Positions 47,601-61,100 of a DNA stretch of 64,000 nt are shown piece after piece (positions within the stretch are counted from its first letter, which is position 1; each line of letters opens with the position of its first letter). This DNA is from Euwallacea fornicatus. Lineage: Eukaryota; Arthropoda; Insecta; Coleoptera; Curculionidae. The position numbers and the translations under genes were made by a program. Below the pieces are notes generated by a model, which made no database searches, was not told where the DNA came from, and was given only the letters and a program-made list of their open reading frames with translations. The stretch is from NCBI RefSeq assembly GCF_040115645.1, contig NC_089546.1:3073001-3137000 (forward strand), given 5' to 3'.

Positions 47601-50600
47601 GATCAGCGCTCAGCGCCAGCGCTGACGTGCCCGCAAATCTCTGTGAGGAGAATGGACATAGCAGTAATGGATCCTCCGGTGGAGAAGTAGCGGTTGCTGC
47701 CAGAGAGACAGCTATGGGAAATAGTACAAATAATTTGCATACAGATGGGAGAAAATTTCTTATAAATCCTCTCACTGGGGAACTGGAACCTCATTCCGGT
47801 GGGGAGGAAAGTGAGGCTGAAGATGTAAAGGTTCGTAATTATTGTTTTCAAGTTTCCAAGTTCTACAAAACCTGACGCTACGATTTTTTCTTCTCCGATC
47901 TTCCAAAAATGTTTTAAAAGTAAACTGTTAAACACAGATTCGTCTTGATTTTTGTGACCTTCTCCAAACCCTTCACGACAGTGTTTTAATTTATCTGATT
48001 TCCTCTTGAATTTTATAGACGAATATTTTCGCTTTCTAATCTTACAAAGCCTAGTAGTGTATTTTTTTTAGAGTTTCTAGGAATTGTATATAGAAAAATG
48101 AAGTAGTCCCCAAATTCCGTGTTTCATAAATAAAAATTCAGCTTGATTTAGAAACCTGCATAAAGCCAACAAATTCAAATGCATTTTGATTTGTGTTGTC
48201 TTGTTTTTCTTTTATCCTGTATGCAATAGCCCTTAAGTATGATATTCTTTTCAGGATGTCTTCACAGGCCTCCCATCGCCCCTAGGCATGTCCGATGATG
48301 ACACGAACTCAACCACAAGACCAGATACAGCCACGGATCAGAGCGATAGTGAAACGAGATCTAGCACCGATAGTAAACACTCCAGAGTGAAAAATTTAAA
48401 GTGTTGGAGAGAAGGACGAGATTCTCCGTCTCAGAAGGTTCGTCTTGTTATTTTTGATTTCTGAATATTTTCACTTCGTTAATTTTTTGATTAGTTTGAA
48501 GATTGTATGAATATCGAACTGAATCTTAATGTTATGTGTCCGTTTATGTGATACACATGAAAAGGAAATTGATAAAAAAAACCACAATATTTCTGACATT
48601 TTCGCGGATAGTGTCAGAAAAGGGTATTTTTAAAATCAAAGAAGCATTTACATACATAATGATTTTGAGCAACCTCATTTAGGGCAATCTAAAATCAATG
48701 TTCTTTCTAATGAGCTTTTTTGTATTTTACTTAATTTCTAGATGAATTAAACAATATATAGGTTCCCAAAAGATTTCTCTTCCGAATTTAACAACTTCTG
48801 AGATAGATACGAATAGAAAAGTATTCTTCCCGAATATTCGCATAATATTTTCAAGTTTTTACGATATTATAAATCTCAGAAAATTTAGCATCTCTAAGGT
48901 TACTATGTATCGAGTTCTGAAATACTTTTTTTTCTTAGCCTGAGAAGATTAGGCTGCGCCTTCGACTGGAAAAGAACGAACCCATCAATCCCGCCTACAA
49001 AGTGGATTTTATCAACACCCAACAACCAAAGAAGGCTTCGACATCCGTGATAACTCCTGCGGGACTACCACCGAGCAGCGGCAGCGAAGAACTGCGTGTG
49101 CCTCCCTTGCACATTTCCTTGCGAGGCCGTAACTCGGCTGTGATCAAGAATAAGACCAAACTTAATCCGGATGGCACTCCCGTTGTAAAGAAAACTAGAA
49201 AGGTGCAGAGCAAGGGTAAGAAGGAGGGCAGCAGCGATCAGGAGACTGGAGATATGGGGGAGCATAAGAGAGTTAAGAAGTTCAAACCTAACCATGAACA
49301 TAAGGTAAGTTTTTGTGAGTTTTTAAGATCTCAAGGAGGATCAGCAAATCCTAATTATCCTGTAGTTTATGTTTTGTCATATATCATTTATAACTGTTTA
49401 ATTCACTTTTAATACTTTTTCGGTTTACAAAACTAGCGGACATGTTTGCATTTTCTTTTACACTAATTTCAGGACCTGCTGGCAACACTGTCGGACCTCC
49501 CGCCATCGCCAACTAACAATACAATCTCGAAATACTCATTGCACAATCATTATAAGGAAAAACAGAAAGAACGACGGGGCTCAGATTCAGAACTGGTTAG
49601 GGCGAATAGCAAGAAACACGATGCCAATGGTGCTCTCGCGTCGGATGAAAAACGAAGGCGGCTCAGTCAATCCGAGGGCGACAAACGGCTCGATGATGAT
49701 GTGGAGATGCCCTCAGTTCTTGGATCAACCAACGTGGGAACCGTTGGGGTATTACCTCAAAAAATTCGAAAGGATAAGGTAAGGTTTCAAGAGTTTTACA
49801 TTATGATTTGGTTGTAAATTTTTCTCGTTGATTTCATTCTAGCTGAAATTGAAAGAAAGTTTTAAAATAAAGGACAGCACCAGGAAGTTTTTTGTGACAA
49901 CTAAAGCAGGTTTAGGATTGAATGTGCCCTCGTCACCGCCGGATAAAAGGCAGCAACAGTCGACGGCAGTATCGTTACCCACTGCCGTAAATATGGATAT
50001 GGAGGCCAAATTTAAACAAAGTCTCATGGAGGGCGTGATAGGAGAGAAAGGAATTTCACGGCCGCCCCATCGGACTGTTGAAATGGTCGGGCATGTGCAG
50101 ATCGACGGTGTCAGAGTGGTAAATGTGGGGGAGAAGGTAAGTTTTAATCTTTTGATTTTAATCTCGTGGTGTTCCTTATGATTTAAGTTTTTTGGTGTTC
50201 TTCAAGTTCTGCTAAAACGTTGTAATAGTTTTAATGAGGATACCAAATCAAATGCCAATAGAGATAGGGAAGAGGATATTAAAAAGGTCATAGGTCAAAA
50301 AAATTAACTAAAGGTTTAAACAATTTTCCTCGATTTGATACGTTTTTCATCATGGGATATTTAAAAAAGAAAATCTTAATTATTTTCCTTTATATTTATA
50401 GCTACCTAAGAGTTCACCTGATACAGTCCAGGTACCAGACATGGTTGTTAAACAAAAGTCACCAGAGCCGGAAAAGTGCAATCTACCAGAATCAGAGAGA
50501 AAGTCGATAGACTCGCTGCAGGACAGGGAGAAACAACTGAACAATGTCGTAACTTCTGGAGGTCGGTCACCGAATTCTGGAAGCAGCGGAGGACAAGGAG

Positions 50601-53600
50601 AAGATAGCGGTATCGAGAGCATGGATGCGTTAAGTGAAAAGAGCCCCAACCAGGTAAGGAAATATTGCAAATATGAATTTCAAAATTATACAGTAAATCG
50701 TAAATGGGATCGTCAATTTATTTGGATGTGTCGTTTGTAAATCTTCAAGTAAATTACAACTTGATACGTGATATAGGCGAGTCAGAGTCCTCACGCCGAT
50801 ATCCTGCCGAATGTGGTCGTTCCCACGTCGAAAAGTCAAGTGCCTGACATACTCGATATTGAAGCCCAGCTCGCCAAAATGGAGGGCTTGGAGCCCCATC
50901 AAGAGGAATTGCGAACCGGGGATAACCACCAGAAGAGCAGCAATGCAACTTTACCATCGCCGTCGGCGACCAATTTGGATAACGCATCGAAAGTGGATCG
51001 TCGGTCGCCCAACCGAACCACAGAGGACGTGAATGAAAACGAATGCATTCACAGGAGTGACTCGAAGCCTTGCTGCGATTTGACATGCACTTTGCAAGAT
51101 GATTTGGAAAAGGATGTTGAGAAAAGCCCATCGTGTGGTGCAGGAAAGGACGACGTATCCGTTAAGGTAACTGTGTGCTGCCGTTTTTAGTATCACGTTT
51201 TAGTCTAAATTTGGATTTTTGTTCACACAGTCGGTAAAGAGTGACGACCAGCAAACTCCGACGTCGCCAACCCTACGGGTGGCACCTGCTCTCTATTCGT
51301 ATCCCTCTGATCCGGTGGATAAGGGCGGGGGAGGGGCAAGACCAGAGTCACGAGGCGGTAGCGAGAGTCCCTCATTGACAACGGAGGACGAGGACAGCAA
51401 CATGAGCACATCAGTTACTGCGCATACTCAATTACAGCAGGCGAACAACAAAAATAAAAGTCTACTCGAACAGCTACTGATTGAAATACCAAGTAATGAT
51501 GTTCATGGGACGCCTAATTCTCATAGCCCGGCAACAAGGTACGTTTCCTTAAATTTTAAAAATTGATAGAGTTTATTGTTTTAAATTATGAAAAGAAAAA
51601 AACTTAAAGTGCATTATTTCATTCAACAGGTCATCTGTGAGAACGCGAGCTTTAAGTAAACTCAATAGTCCCGAGTTGAACAGTACGCCAGCGGTGAAGC
51701 CAGCAAAGACAGCAGTGCCTACAGCAAAGCGAAAACGAAATGAAAGCGATAGTTCGAATCACAGCGTGGAAGAGATTAGAAAAAGGCCTCGGAAGGGTTC
51801 AGGTGAGCAAGAAAAGCTCTTTTTTTGTTTAACTTAATGTATTTCCATTTTCTATTATGTTATAATGTTTTCACAAATATTTACCATTTTTTAAAATCTA
51901 TAATGATGGCGTCATTGGATAAAATGAGTTAACTGTCTTAAGTTTCTATAAGGCTGTTAATTTCAGTTGGGATGCTTTTTGCTTCTGATATTATGTTTAG
52001 AGAGCCCTTAGGATTATGTATCTTGTCCCATTCGATAGTTCAATTTTGTGCAATTTTCAAAATAACCTTGGATCGAAAAATCTATTTGTTTTATTACGTG
52101 TGGTGACTTTCATTCTTCTTAATATTTTTGCCAAGTGTTATCTGTAACTCTAAGAGAATAATCATCAACATTGTTGAAAACCTTTGACATGTAAAACTCA
52201 GTAGGCTAAAATGCATGTATAGTACTTGATTATCTTATACTCTTTTAAAATTATCTGTCATCAAAAATTTCTCAGAAATGTTATGTCCATTTCTTTTAGG
52301 ACGTTTGTGGGTTTCGAACAATGAATATGAATGAATAATGAAATGTTACCATTGTCAATTATTCAAAAATCATGTTATTTTCTTGTAACTAACATTATCT
52401 CATGTTTAATCTGTTCTTGTTTTATTTTTTATTGTAGAAGCGTCCGAACTAGGGAAACGGGCTCAGCATCCCTCCGGTGCGTTGAAGAAGGTCAACAAAG
52501 TGGCATCGGTCCAAAATCCGCAGCAACAGGATGAGAGCTCGGATAGTGACGAGCCTCTGATTGAAAAGCTTAGGAAAAGTGCACCTAAAAGTACCGTGAA
52601 AGCAACCAAGACAGCCCCTCAGACGACTCCAGCTAGTCAAGTTAATAATAAAACGAATATACGGAGGTAAGTCATACTCATTTAAATTGTTTGAGATGTT
52701 CTTAAATTTTTAGAATTCCAAATTTAAAGTTGTCTTCGTTCATAAACATTTTACAACAGTCAAGTATTGGGCAATTAAATTATAAGTGTCGGAGAAATCA
52801 TTTAAAATATAATAATCACGTAGGGGTCTTTTAAATTACCGCTACATAAGAATGATACTAAAAGAGGAATAATTTCGAAAATAAACATTTTAGATCGGCT
52901 AGAGCGGGTCATCTTCAGGAGAAACAAGAAAAGATCCAACAACAGCAACCGGCCCAGAACACCAGGAGCCGTGAGAAAGTGGTGCAACAGCTCAGTCATC
53001 AGGCTCACGCTCCTCAGCCTCAGCCAACCACGCATGGGAATGCTGAAGCTGAAGCGGCATTGAGACGGAAGACTCGCAGTGCAGGTAAGTGGCGATCTCA
53101 GTGTATTTCTAGTAATTTAAAATATGTAGAAAAACTTAAATCGTACTTTCGTAACATGACATGAGCAACTATAACATTCTGCGACCACACTTTTAAGCGT
53201 TCTAAAACTCTCGTGTATTAATGTGGTCTATGCCTCTTTAATGCTCTACATCATTGCAGAATATTTTCTAAATACATCTGGTCAATATCTAACCATGTCT
53301 TAGAATATAGATGAATTGATACGTGGTGTACAATGTGAAGGTCAGACGTTAAATAATAACTTTGATCACATATTTAATTTTAGACATGGAGAGCAAGCGC
53401 AAAAAAGAGGTGAAGTGACATCACGGGTCAGGCTGGCCGTTCGCGGAGGCTGGCCACCGTTACCTGCAGCTGCTCCCAGTCTACGAGCCCTATCTACACG
53501 CCTTCGTCGATTCCGACGAAGTCCCAGACTCGTCCAGTGAGGACAGCAGCCCGGGACCAGCGGACGACAGCCACTTGTCCTCAATCGAGGATGACGAGGA

Positions 53601-53667
53601 CAGCAGTAACATTAGTTCCGTGGCGAGTTTTTCGTGTCTCAGTCCTTCGAGTAGCGACGACGACTGA
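41636..53667 (+). CDS. NCOA6: nuclear receptor coactivator 6 (NCOA6)-like protein
   Basis: This is a transcriptional coactivator of the NCOA6/ASC-2 family, a subunit of the MLL3/4 (ASCOM) methyltransferase complex in other animals. Coding exons: 41636-41745, 42260-42504, 42562-42823, 42903-43029, 44249-44971, 46570-47058, 47372-47824, 48255-48437, 48939-49304, 49473-49778, 49843-50136, 50402-50653, 50777-51166, 51231-51538, 51630-51802, 52438-52666, 52894-53084, 53384-53418 (to the first TGA). The total is 5136 nt, 1711 aa. A TAA directly precedes the ATG. The N-terminal domain VRKLEPWNSVRVTLSVPREA…LGILSVQLDGEGAI closely matches human NCOA6. LxxLL boxes are LVNLL (44288-44302, within the conserved SPLLVNLLQ), LDELL (47534-47548) and LEQLL (51465-51479). 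PPPY motifs lie at 42979-42990 and 47426-47437. The rest is Ser/Gln/Pro-rich and then basic, with a KRKKEVK end like human SKRRKSK. An 82-codon extension follows in frame. Confidence 0.9.
42260..42504 (+). other. NCOA6 conserved N-terminal domain exon
   Basis: This exon carries the most conserved part of the family. It aligns without gaps over about 45 residues to human NCOA6 (EPWNSVRVT, PREAA.RLR.LAQ, QLR.LGILSVQ, GEGAI). This is the main evidence for the gene's identity. The exon is unusually GC-rich compared with its surroundings. Confidence 0.9.
42505..42561 (+). other. 57-nt in-frame intron
   Basis: The intron has GT-AG borders, a length divisible by three, no stop codon, and would add 19 residues if retained. 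A coding start in the exon before it reads straight through to the next donor at 42824. Confidence 0.6.
53384..53667 (+). other. NCOA6 final exon with in-frame C-terminal extension after TGA
   Basis: The last exon reads DMESKRKKEVK, then TGA at 53416-53418 followed by C. The same frame stays open for 82 more codons to TGA at 53665-53667. The extension begins HHGSGWPFAEAGHRYL, then turns acidic and serine-rich (EDSSPG, SIEDDEDSSN) and ends SSSDDD. Its GC content and codon choice look coding, unlike the AT-rich 3'UTR that follows. A second, in-frame 3' splice site (gggtcag at 53425-53431) would skip the stop and join GCA-G to GC-TGG. The pyrimidine tract before it is poor. TGA-C is a known leaky stop context in insects. 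Confidence 0.7.
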
Positions 53668-56600
53668 GTCGTTGCATTTGAAGAACAATGGAATCTGTGA
53701 TGTTTCGTACATTGAGTAAGTGTTCTGACAGTTTAGTAAGAGAATTTCTTTTTTTTTATTACTTTATCGTTTTTCATTGGTGTAAATCATTTAATTTGAG
53801 AGATATTGTTTCGTTTTTTTTGTTTATTGGGGGAAATTTTATTGTTTTTGAGTTTTGCAGATAATAAATTTGCGATGCTACGTCAGTTGTTTCTATCACT
53901 AACTTACAAGAGTTATATCAAACATATAAATATAGAACTAATATGTAATATAAAATATGTCATAAAAGTCCTTATGTCCATATATCAAACTAGGTGGCAG
54001 GTTGCAGACAATGAAACTGTATCTTCCAACTAAAACGTATTGAGTGTGTTGGTGTTAATACTTGAATCTTATTGCTCATTATAATTGTACTGTCTGTTCC
54101 ATCGGAGTGTTGCATTTTTTAAACTGAGGCATTCCAGCCTTTAAAAAGACTAAAATATAATGGATATGTGGACATTTTTAAAAAATGCTCCATCAGGAAA
54201 AGAAATGCCTTTGTAGAGAATTTTTTTAATTCGCAAAATAGGATCGTACATATTGTCATCGCAATTGTCTCTGAATTATTGATTTACTTGTACATCTAAA
54301 TCTTTTTAAAAAGATTAAGAATAAACTGAACAGCAATCAAGATTTCACCACAGTAAATGAGATTTTAACCAGTTCGTTTTATTATATTAATCTTCAATAA
54401 ATCGTTGCCAGGAGCAGTTCCTTTAGCTATTTTCAGCGCCTTAAATGAAGTCTTGGTAAGGAAAGGAAATCATAGATATAATTTATTGGTTGGAGTGGTC
54501 ATTCTGTTGCATAAAAATGTTGATTCGGATTGATAAATGTCTATAGATAATTTTGACTGCAAACTTATGCACATCTTAACTGATCTAATTATCTTGTGCA
54601 GCACTACAAAAACTGAACAGTCTCTTTATTATAAGAATGAATTTCTATTTTTTATGTTCTTCAATTTAAAGCAACACATATCAATATTTTCTATAAAAAT
54701 CAACTGTCTTTCTGTACTTTGTGGGAGAACGATAATATATTACCTTAAATTCTCAACAATCATTTTCCCTTAACTTGTTCAACTGCATAGAAATAACTGA
54801 CGTAGTCCTTTATATGATAGGCTTGAACCCATCTTATTTTCATAATATTTCTTAAGGTTGAAATATCACAACTTTCCAGAATGTTTCTTACGCACTCACT
54901 CGTTCACTGAGGGCTACTTTAAATTACTAGGGAGTAGATTAACAAATCGGACGTTGCGAACACAGCCAAAGGGTCGCTCGCCTATTTAATTATTGCATTG
55001 GTTTAAGTTTCCTTATCGCCCCACACAAGTTGAGTTTGGATATTTATTTTGGGCTGCATTATGGCTTTAACTTGTAATTTAGTTCAATTTTTAAATAGTA
55101 ATTACTAATCGTCGAAATGTCCAAGTTTGACTTACGTTTTACGTTTCCAAATGACAGCTAAACAAACGTGCCTTCATAACTGTATAAGTATACTACTACT
55201 TAATAGAAGAGTGTTAAATAAGCCTTTTTAAGACAGCTATCATTCGATTAAGCGCGGCGAGGTCCCTCGGCGACCGCAACGCTCCGTCTGGCAACGGTCG
55301 CAAGCCTTTGTAAAATCGTAAAAATACAAACTGTACGCAGATTGTGATATGCATAAGCGAGAACTCCCAGCGTTAGTCGTGCGCGGCTTATCGTCCATCT
55401 AACAGGACACTAATTATTTCTATTAGAGGATTAACTAGGTCTGATTAGTATTAAACCACCACAATTTTTTCCATCAATTTTTATGTGGAAAACGTCAACC
55501 TTTTAAAATTATTCAAACCCATTTAATATGTGTATATAAACTGCGATAGTTGTGGCGTGCAGACTAATAGGTTTTGTGATGAAGTAAAAAAGGCGAGCGG
55601 CTTATTATTAATTGTGTAGATATTGTTTTTTATTAATGTTTTTTTTTGTTATTGTGGCCTGTTTTTGTGGACAAATTAGCGTTAATTTATTTAGGGGTTA
55701 AAGTCGTATTGGACGTGCCTATAATGCGCGGTGGCCGCAAATGGTTTGAGTAGAAGTCGAAATTATCTCAGGCTTAACGTTTCTTACAAACTCTTTTGTC
55801 TACCTTTAACCTCTTAATTTTTTAATATGTGTGTATTTTTTCTACTTTCCTAGTTCAAAGAATATTATCCCTTTGATATATATGTATAAATCAAATATGG
55901 CTCAACTTTACATACTATCATATCACATTAATAATCTGCCACCCGAAAATATTCAAATAAAAACGCGGCAGTGTTTGTAATAGTTTAATCATTGGTAGAT
56001 TCTTCCTAATCTATTCATATGGTTGCTCTACGTTTGCCCAAACCTTTGTTTTATCAACTTCTTCCTAAGCGATCTATACTATTTACTAGTCATTTGGGGA
56101 AAATTATGGAAGTGGAGAAACTATCAGTATCTATATTATTTGTTACAGCAATATCCAGCATAAACAAAACCCTTTATATAAATAATCTAATCAAATCAGT
56201 CTGATGAAAAATCCATCCAAATTTATGTGAATTACTGTTAAATTGACTGAAAGTAAAAAAAATTATTAAAGAACAAACATTTTTTAATCAATTTTGTAAA
56301 GTATAAAGTATGGTTCCCATGATATACTGAAGAGCTTGAGCGCCATTTTTAATATAATGTGTATGATTTCTGAGAAACCATTTGGTATAAAACTTCAAAA
56401 AGTTTTTAGGGTTCCAAATTGAATTTTTATTAAAATTATGTTTTATTGTAGAGTTCAGAGGGTACTTTCGGTGTAGTTTTTTCAAATATGCGTAGAAAAA
56501 AACCCAACTTTTTTGTGCCCCAGGTATACATATATTTAAATTGAGATAATAAATTTCTAACTCCCCCACGTATTATTTTTATATGTCGCCCACCATTAAA

Positions 56601-58180
56601 AGCATTGTTTATAATTTGACTTATTAATTGATGTTTGGTCCCCGTTTAAAATTATTTTTTGAATTCTTGTGCAAAATACACAGAAAACACACAACAACAC
56701 TGTTTTCATTTTATATATAAAATGTCGTCAGTAAATCGGATTGGACAAACTATACCACACCCGTCCCAACCTCCCTTATTTGAAACACCTACAAAAATCA
56801 TACTTTGGATAAAACAAGGGTCTTTCAAAATTTTTATTCAATTTGAATTACTAAATTATTCAATACAATTTCTCCAAAATATGGATCCTAAATAAGGAGA
56901 ACTCATAAACGTTAAATAATACAAATTTCGTTTAAAGAGGAAAAGGATGTAAAATTTCTAAAATTTGAGATACATGAAAAGTGAGATATTTAGAATTTTA
57001 TTTTATTATCGAATTCGCTTTTTTACCCACATCTGTTTTCAAAAAATATGGAAAACTAGATTATATGTCTCATCAACATTGAATTAAATTCTCCTTAGGT
57101 TCGGTCCATCCAATTTAGTCGCCAATTAATGTTTTAAAACATTGAAACCCAAAAAACAATCAAACTCAACTGTGGCCTTGAAAATAGTTGGGAGTAAAAC
57201 TAACTGTAACACATCCTGTTGCTAATTCTCTATTTTTTACCTAATTCGTACGACGGTTATATGTTGGCTATGTGTTTATATAGCAAACTTTAAAATAAAA
57301 TTTTAAAATCTGGCATGATTTAGGATGAGCCGTATTCCTATTTCCAACCATTTGCGGTTACTCAGTATAGTCGCCCTGCTCACCAGCACGTAGGCGTTGA
57401 ATTGTAACGAACCATTTCGAATATTTCAACCGTTTTTCTGTTTATAACCTTTTGTTGTATTTATTTTTTTATACAATTTGTTAAACCTTGGAGACGTAAT
57501 ATTATGTCTTTTTATACGTGTGCTGGTTGAAACAGGAAAACGAACTTCGACGAACCAGAGTTAATCGTGGGCAGGGAATGTTGTGTTCGATAGAATCTGT
57601 GATTAAGACGTTTTTTGTAATTTTTATAATACGCCGTGTATGAATGTCGTCGCGTACGTTGTTGTCTATTTATTCCAAGTCTTTTTTCACGCGAGTGCTG
57701 CACTTTATAAATACTAATTCAACTAAAAGTTTGCACGATTTTCTAAAATTAGACTTTTTGCCGCTTGTAAATCAAAAATAGTTAATCACGCAAAGCAGAG
57801 TTTAATTTGGGTTGAAATTAAAAAGCCTCAAAGGTTAAAGATTTCAGAAATAAAATTGCGCATATTTAGCTTCTAATAAAAGACGATATTACTACGAAAC
57901 CCTCACGAAATTTTCACGGCTCGACAACGCTGAGTGTTCACGCCTAAGCAAAAACCAACTAAAATCTAGAAACCTGTAAATAGTTAGGCGAATTTAAATA
58001 AAATTGTACATAGTATACATACATGAATATAAAAAGCTATAGCGAATATGCATAGTGAACAGAGGTGTATATTACTAAATATTATTGTACATGTGGTATT
58101 TTACATACGGAGCTATACTTTGCATAATAATATATTATACATTATATTAATTTTAAGTATCTTTTCTTTTTTGTCTAATC
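53668..58180 (+). other. probable long 3'UTR/downstream region of NCOA6-like gene
   Basis: There is no supported coding sequence. AATAAA hexamers occur at several places, including about 54320-54325 and near 57995. A less AT-rich block at about 55245-55400 contains a small hairpin (cgagg/cctcg). The extent of the UTR cannot be fixed without transcripts. Confidence 0.35.
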
Positions 58181-61100
58181 GTGTTTTACGTAAGGGGCGT
58201 TGTAGTCAGATGAGTACCAGGTAGTGCGTAGGTTAAGGATTTTGTGTTTGGGTGTATTGAGAATGGGGTTTCTTTAATAATAATTGTAAAAAAATGGGAA
58301 ATTTTAGTTTTGCAGACCAAATAAGGTAAGTAAGGCAATTTTGATACATAATAGGTAATTTTTATTTTCTCAAAAAATGGGCAAGCACGGACTTTCTGAC
58401 AAGTATCATGCACGGTTTATTACAATTGTGACCACTGCGAATTAATTCCAAATGAACCTGTATTATTTGAGTTAATTTTTGTCTACTAAATATGGCATTC
58501 AAATACCGGTCATAGAATTTCATCCGAAAACTTTATCAACTTCTTCGTGACAATAGAGCGCTACTTTTAACTGATCCATGAGTTTATCAAACTCTTTACT
58601 GGCCAGTAAGAAAATATAGTTATATACCTAACAAATGCGGAAAACGATACTTTACCGCATGCTGATTAAAGCCCAACAATTGGATGCAGTAAGGCGCTAG
58701 CCGCACAAGTTAAAATATAGCTTTAATACAAGCATATTTATTCCGCCTCTTCAAAGTCTGCATTCAAACATTTCATGTTAGTTGGGATTTTAGGCTATAT
58801 AGTTTTAGGACGTAATTTTTGCGTGTGCTAAAAAATGTACTCACATCCGCCAATTTGTGCGGTACAGGGACTTTATCGTACACTTTTGCCTGAAGGAAAA
58901 TAGTATGAGCACACTAAGAGATACAAAATGCATTATTACTGATTACAATTCAACGAATGACGCGCAGCGCAGTTTGGTAAGGTTATTTTTACACGTAGTT
59001 ATTTTCCTAACAAGTCAGGAGAGCGATATTTCCCTCAGGATTTAAAATAATATTTTTTCTATGAGCATTTTGTGCGATGAGCAAATGTTACAATCATTTC
59101 TAGGTAATTAATGCTGAAAAAGAATCGCTAATGTCACTTTACGAAAAACAAACTTCGTTCTTCCTATAAATTTTTGTTGGATAAAATGTAAAGTAACCCT
59201 GAAACAGAGAATTGTTATATCTAACATGCAGATAACGCTTTTACCGCCCTCAATTCATTCAACGCAATTGCAGGCTTTTGTGAGAAACTAGTGCTCTCTG
59301 CATTTCTTCAATAACTATCTATTTCTTAACAGCATGCATTAAAGCGACTTTACCCCACACATTTACGAGCTATAATAAGAATTTTTATAATTAATGCACA
59401 AAAATTAACACCACATGTAAAACACGGCGTCATGTGTCAATGTCAAAGATATTTGTGGGCAATGTAAAGCTCTGGACATTGATCTGGATTAAGCTGAGAT
59501 TTTTTTACCACATATTAATTAATCTCGTAGAAGACAACAAAGTTTAACAAACATGCGCTCGTGGGAAGAATATTGTCCCTGGCATAAATCAATTTTTCAA
59601 TAAGGAACTGTCACTGTCACGCTACTGTTTCGCGTGTGGAAAATCGTATTTTCAGCTGGCAAGTGAGTGTGGTAAATGTGTGTGTTAATTATCCGTATTT
59701 ACTCCAAAAACTATCTGTTGATGAAAAATTGGGGCAGGCTCATGTAGCTTTCATTTTCAAAGTAATCAACAAAAAAGAGTGTAGAAAAGTTCTTGAAGCT
59801 ACTGATGAACTCAGAAACATCTAGCAAAAAAATAAAGGAGGGAGTTTTTCAAATCAAACTCAGATGGTGTCGCATATAAAATTTTATATGCGACATTTGT
59901 CTACTCAAATTTAAAATATTGTTGAAATTCATTTTTTGAATGACCCTGTTTTTCGAGGAGTATTGTGATGAACTACTTGGTACAAGAAGGCAAAAATTCT
60001 GACTTTATGTGCTCGTTCCAGTGGAAATTTATACGCCCACATGAGCATGAAATGTGTACTTTCCACACTCGGGAGAGTGTGTAAAATGTACGTTATTTGC
60101 TTATACAAGTGTCAAAAGTGTACATTCTACATCCGTTTTATATCTTCGTTTTAACGAAACTGAAAACCCGTTTGAAGTTCGTGAATGTTTATTAAATATT
60201 TGACATATTCCTTGGCGTCTGTACTACAGAGTTTAACTTTATATAGTTTTGTTGTTTTTTTTTTTGATGATGGCGTTTTTGCATAGTTACTATGTATTAA
60301 GAATCCAGTAATTGTGTATTTTACTGGTACTTTTCGCACTCATCGCAAACTCCTTATCATGCATAAATCCTGGTATTAAGGCCATTCTCATAATTATGTA
60401 CAAAGTTGTTATAACGTTACTTGTTTTTGTTTAGCTTAATTATATTTGTACTTTATGTAATTTGTTTATATTTATAATTTATATCGTCGCGATTGGGCCT
60501 TCGTCTCGGTACTGCACTGAATCCGATCATAGTCATCTGAAAGTTTGATGCAATTTAAAAGTAAAATAATTATTCTGTAGATTACGTAAGTCGAAAAAGT
60601 TAAAACATTATGTTAATGTTTGAACATTACACATATCTGTCGGTTGAGTAAGGTCATTTAGTTAATATTTAACTGTATATTTGCTAGATTTTTTTAAAAT
60701 AAATTATTATTTTAGTTGTTAACTATAAGCCTTACTTAATTTGGTACGTTCTTTGGCATACAGAGTATGCTCGAACCGAGGCTGCTCGTGGCGGGCAGGT
60801 TGTTATTTGTTGCTGCTGTTTTTAGAACTGGCCCAAATTCCAAAACCATTATGACGGGAATTGAACGACCACGACGAGCTGAAGTTTTGTGGTAGCGCTG
60901 TATGGTCGGATTCAAACCTTTGCAATGACCAATTTCCTTGCGTAGAACACAGTTCGACTTGTAATGTTCTTAATTGTAGATTGTGGAAAGGTTGACTATA
61001 AAATATACATTGTTAAATAGAAATACCTTGACATTTATATTTTTTTGCGTCGTTTTATTGTACTGTTTGTATCCCTGATTGGCTGCCCCACGAGTAGGAC

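Noticed and set aside
52331..52534. Plus-strand frame starting before NCOA6 exon 52438-52666
   Set aside because: It starts in the intron and is out of the exon's reading frame.
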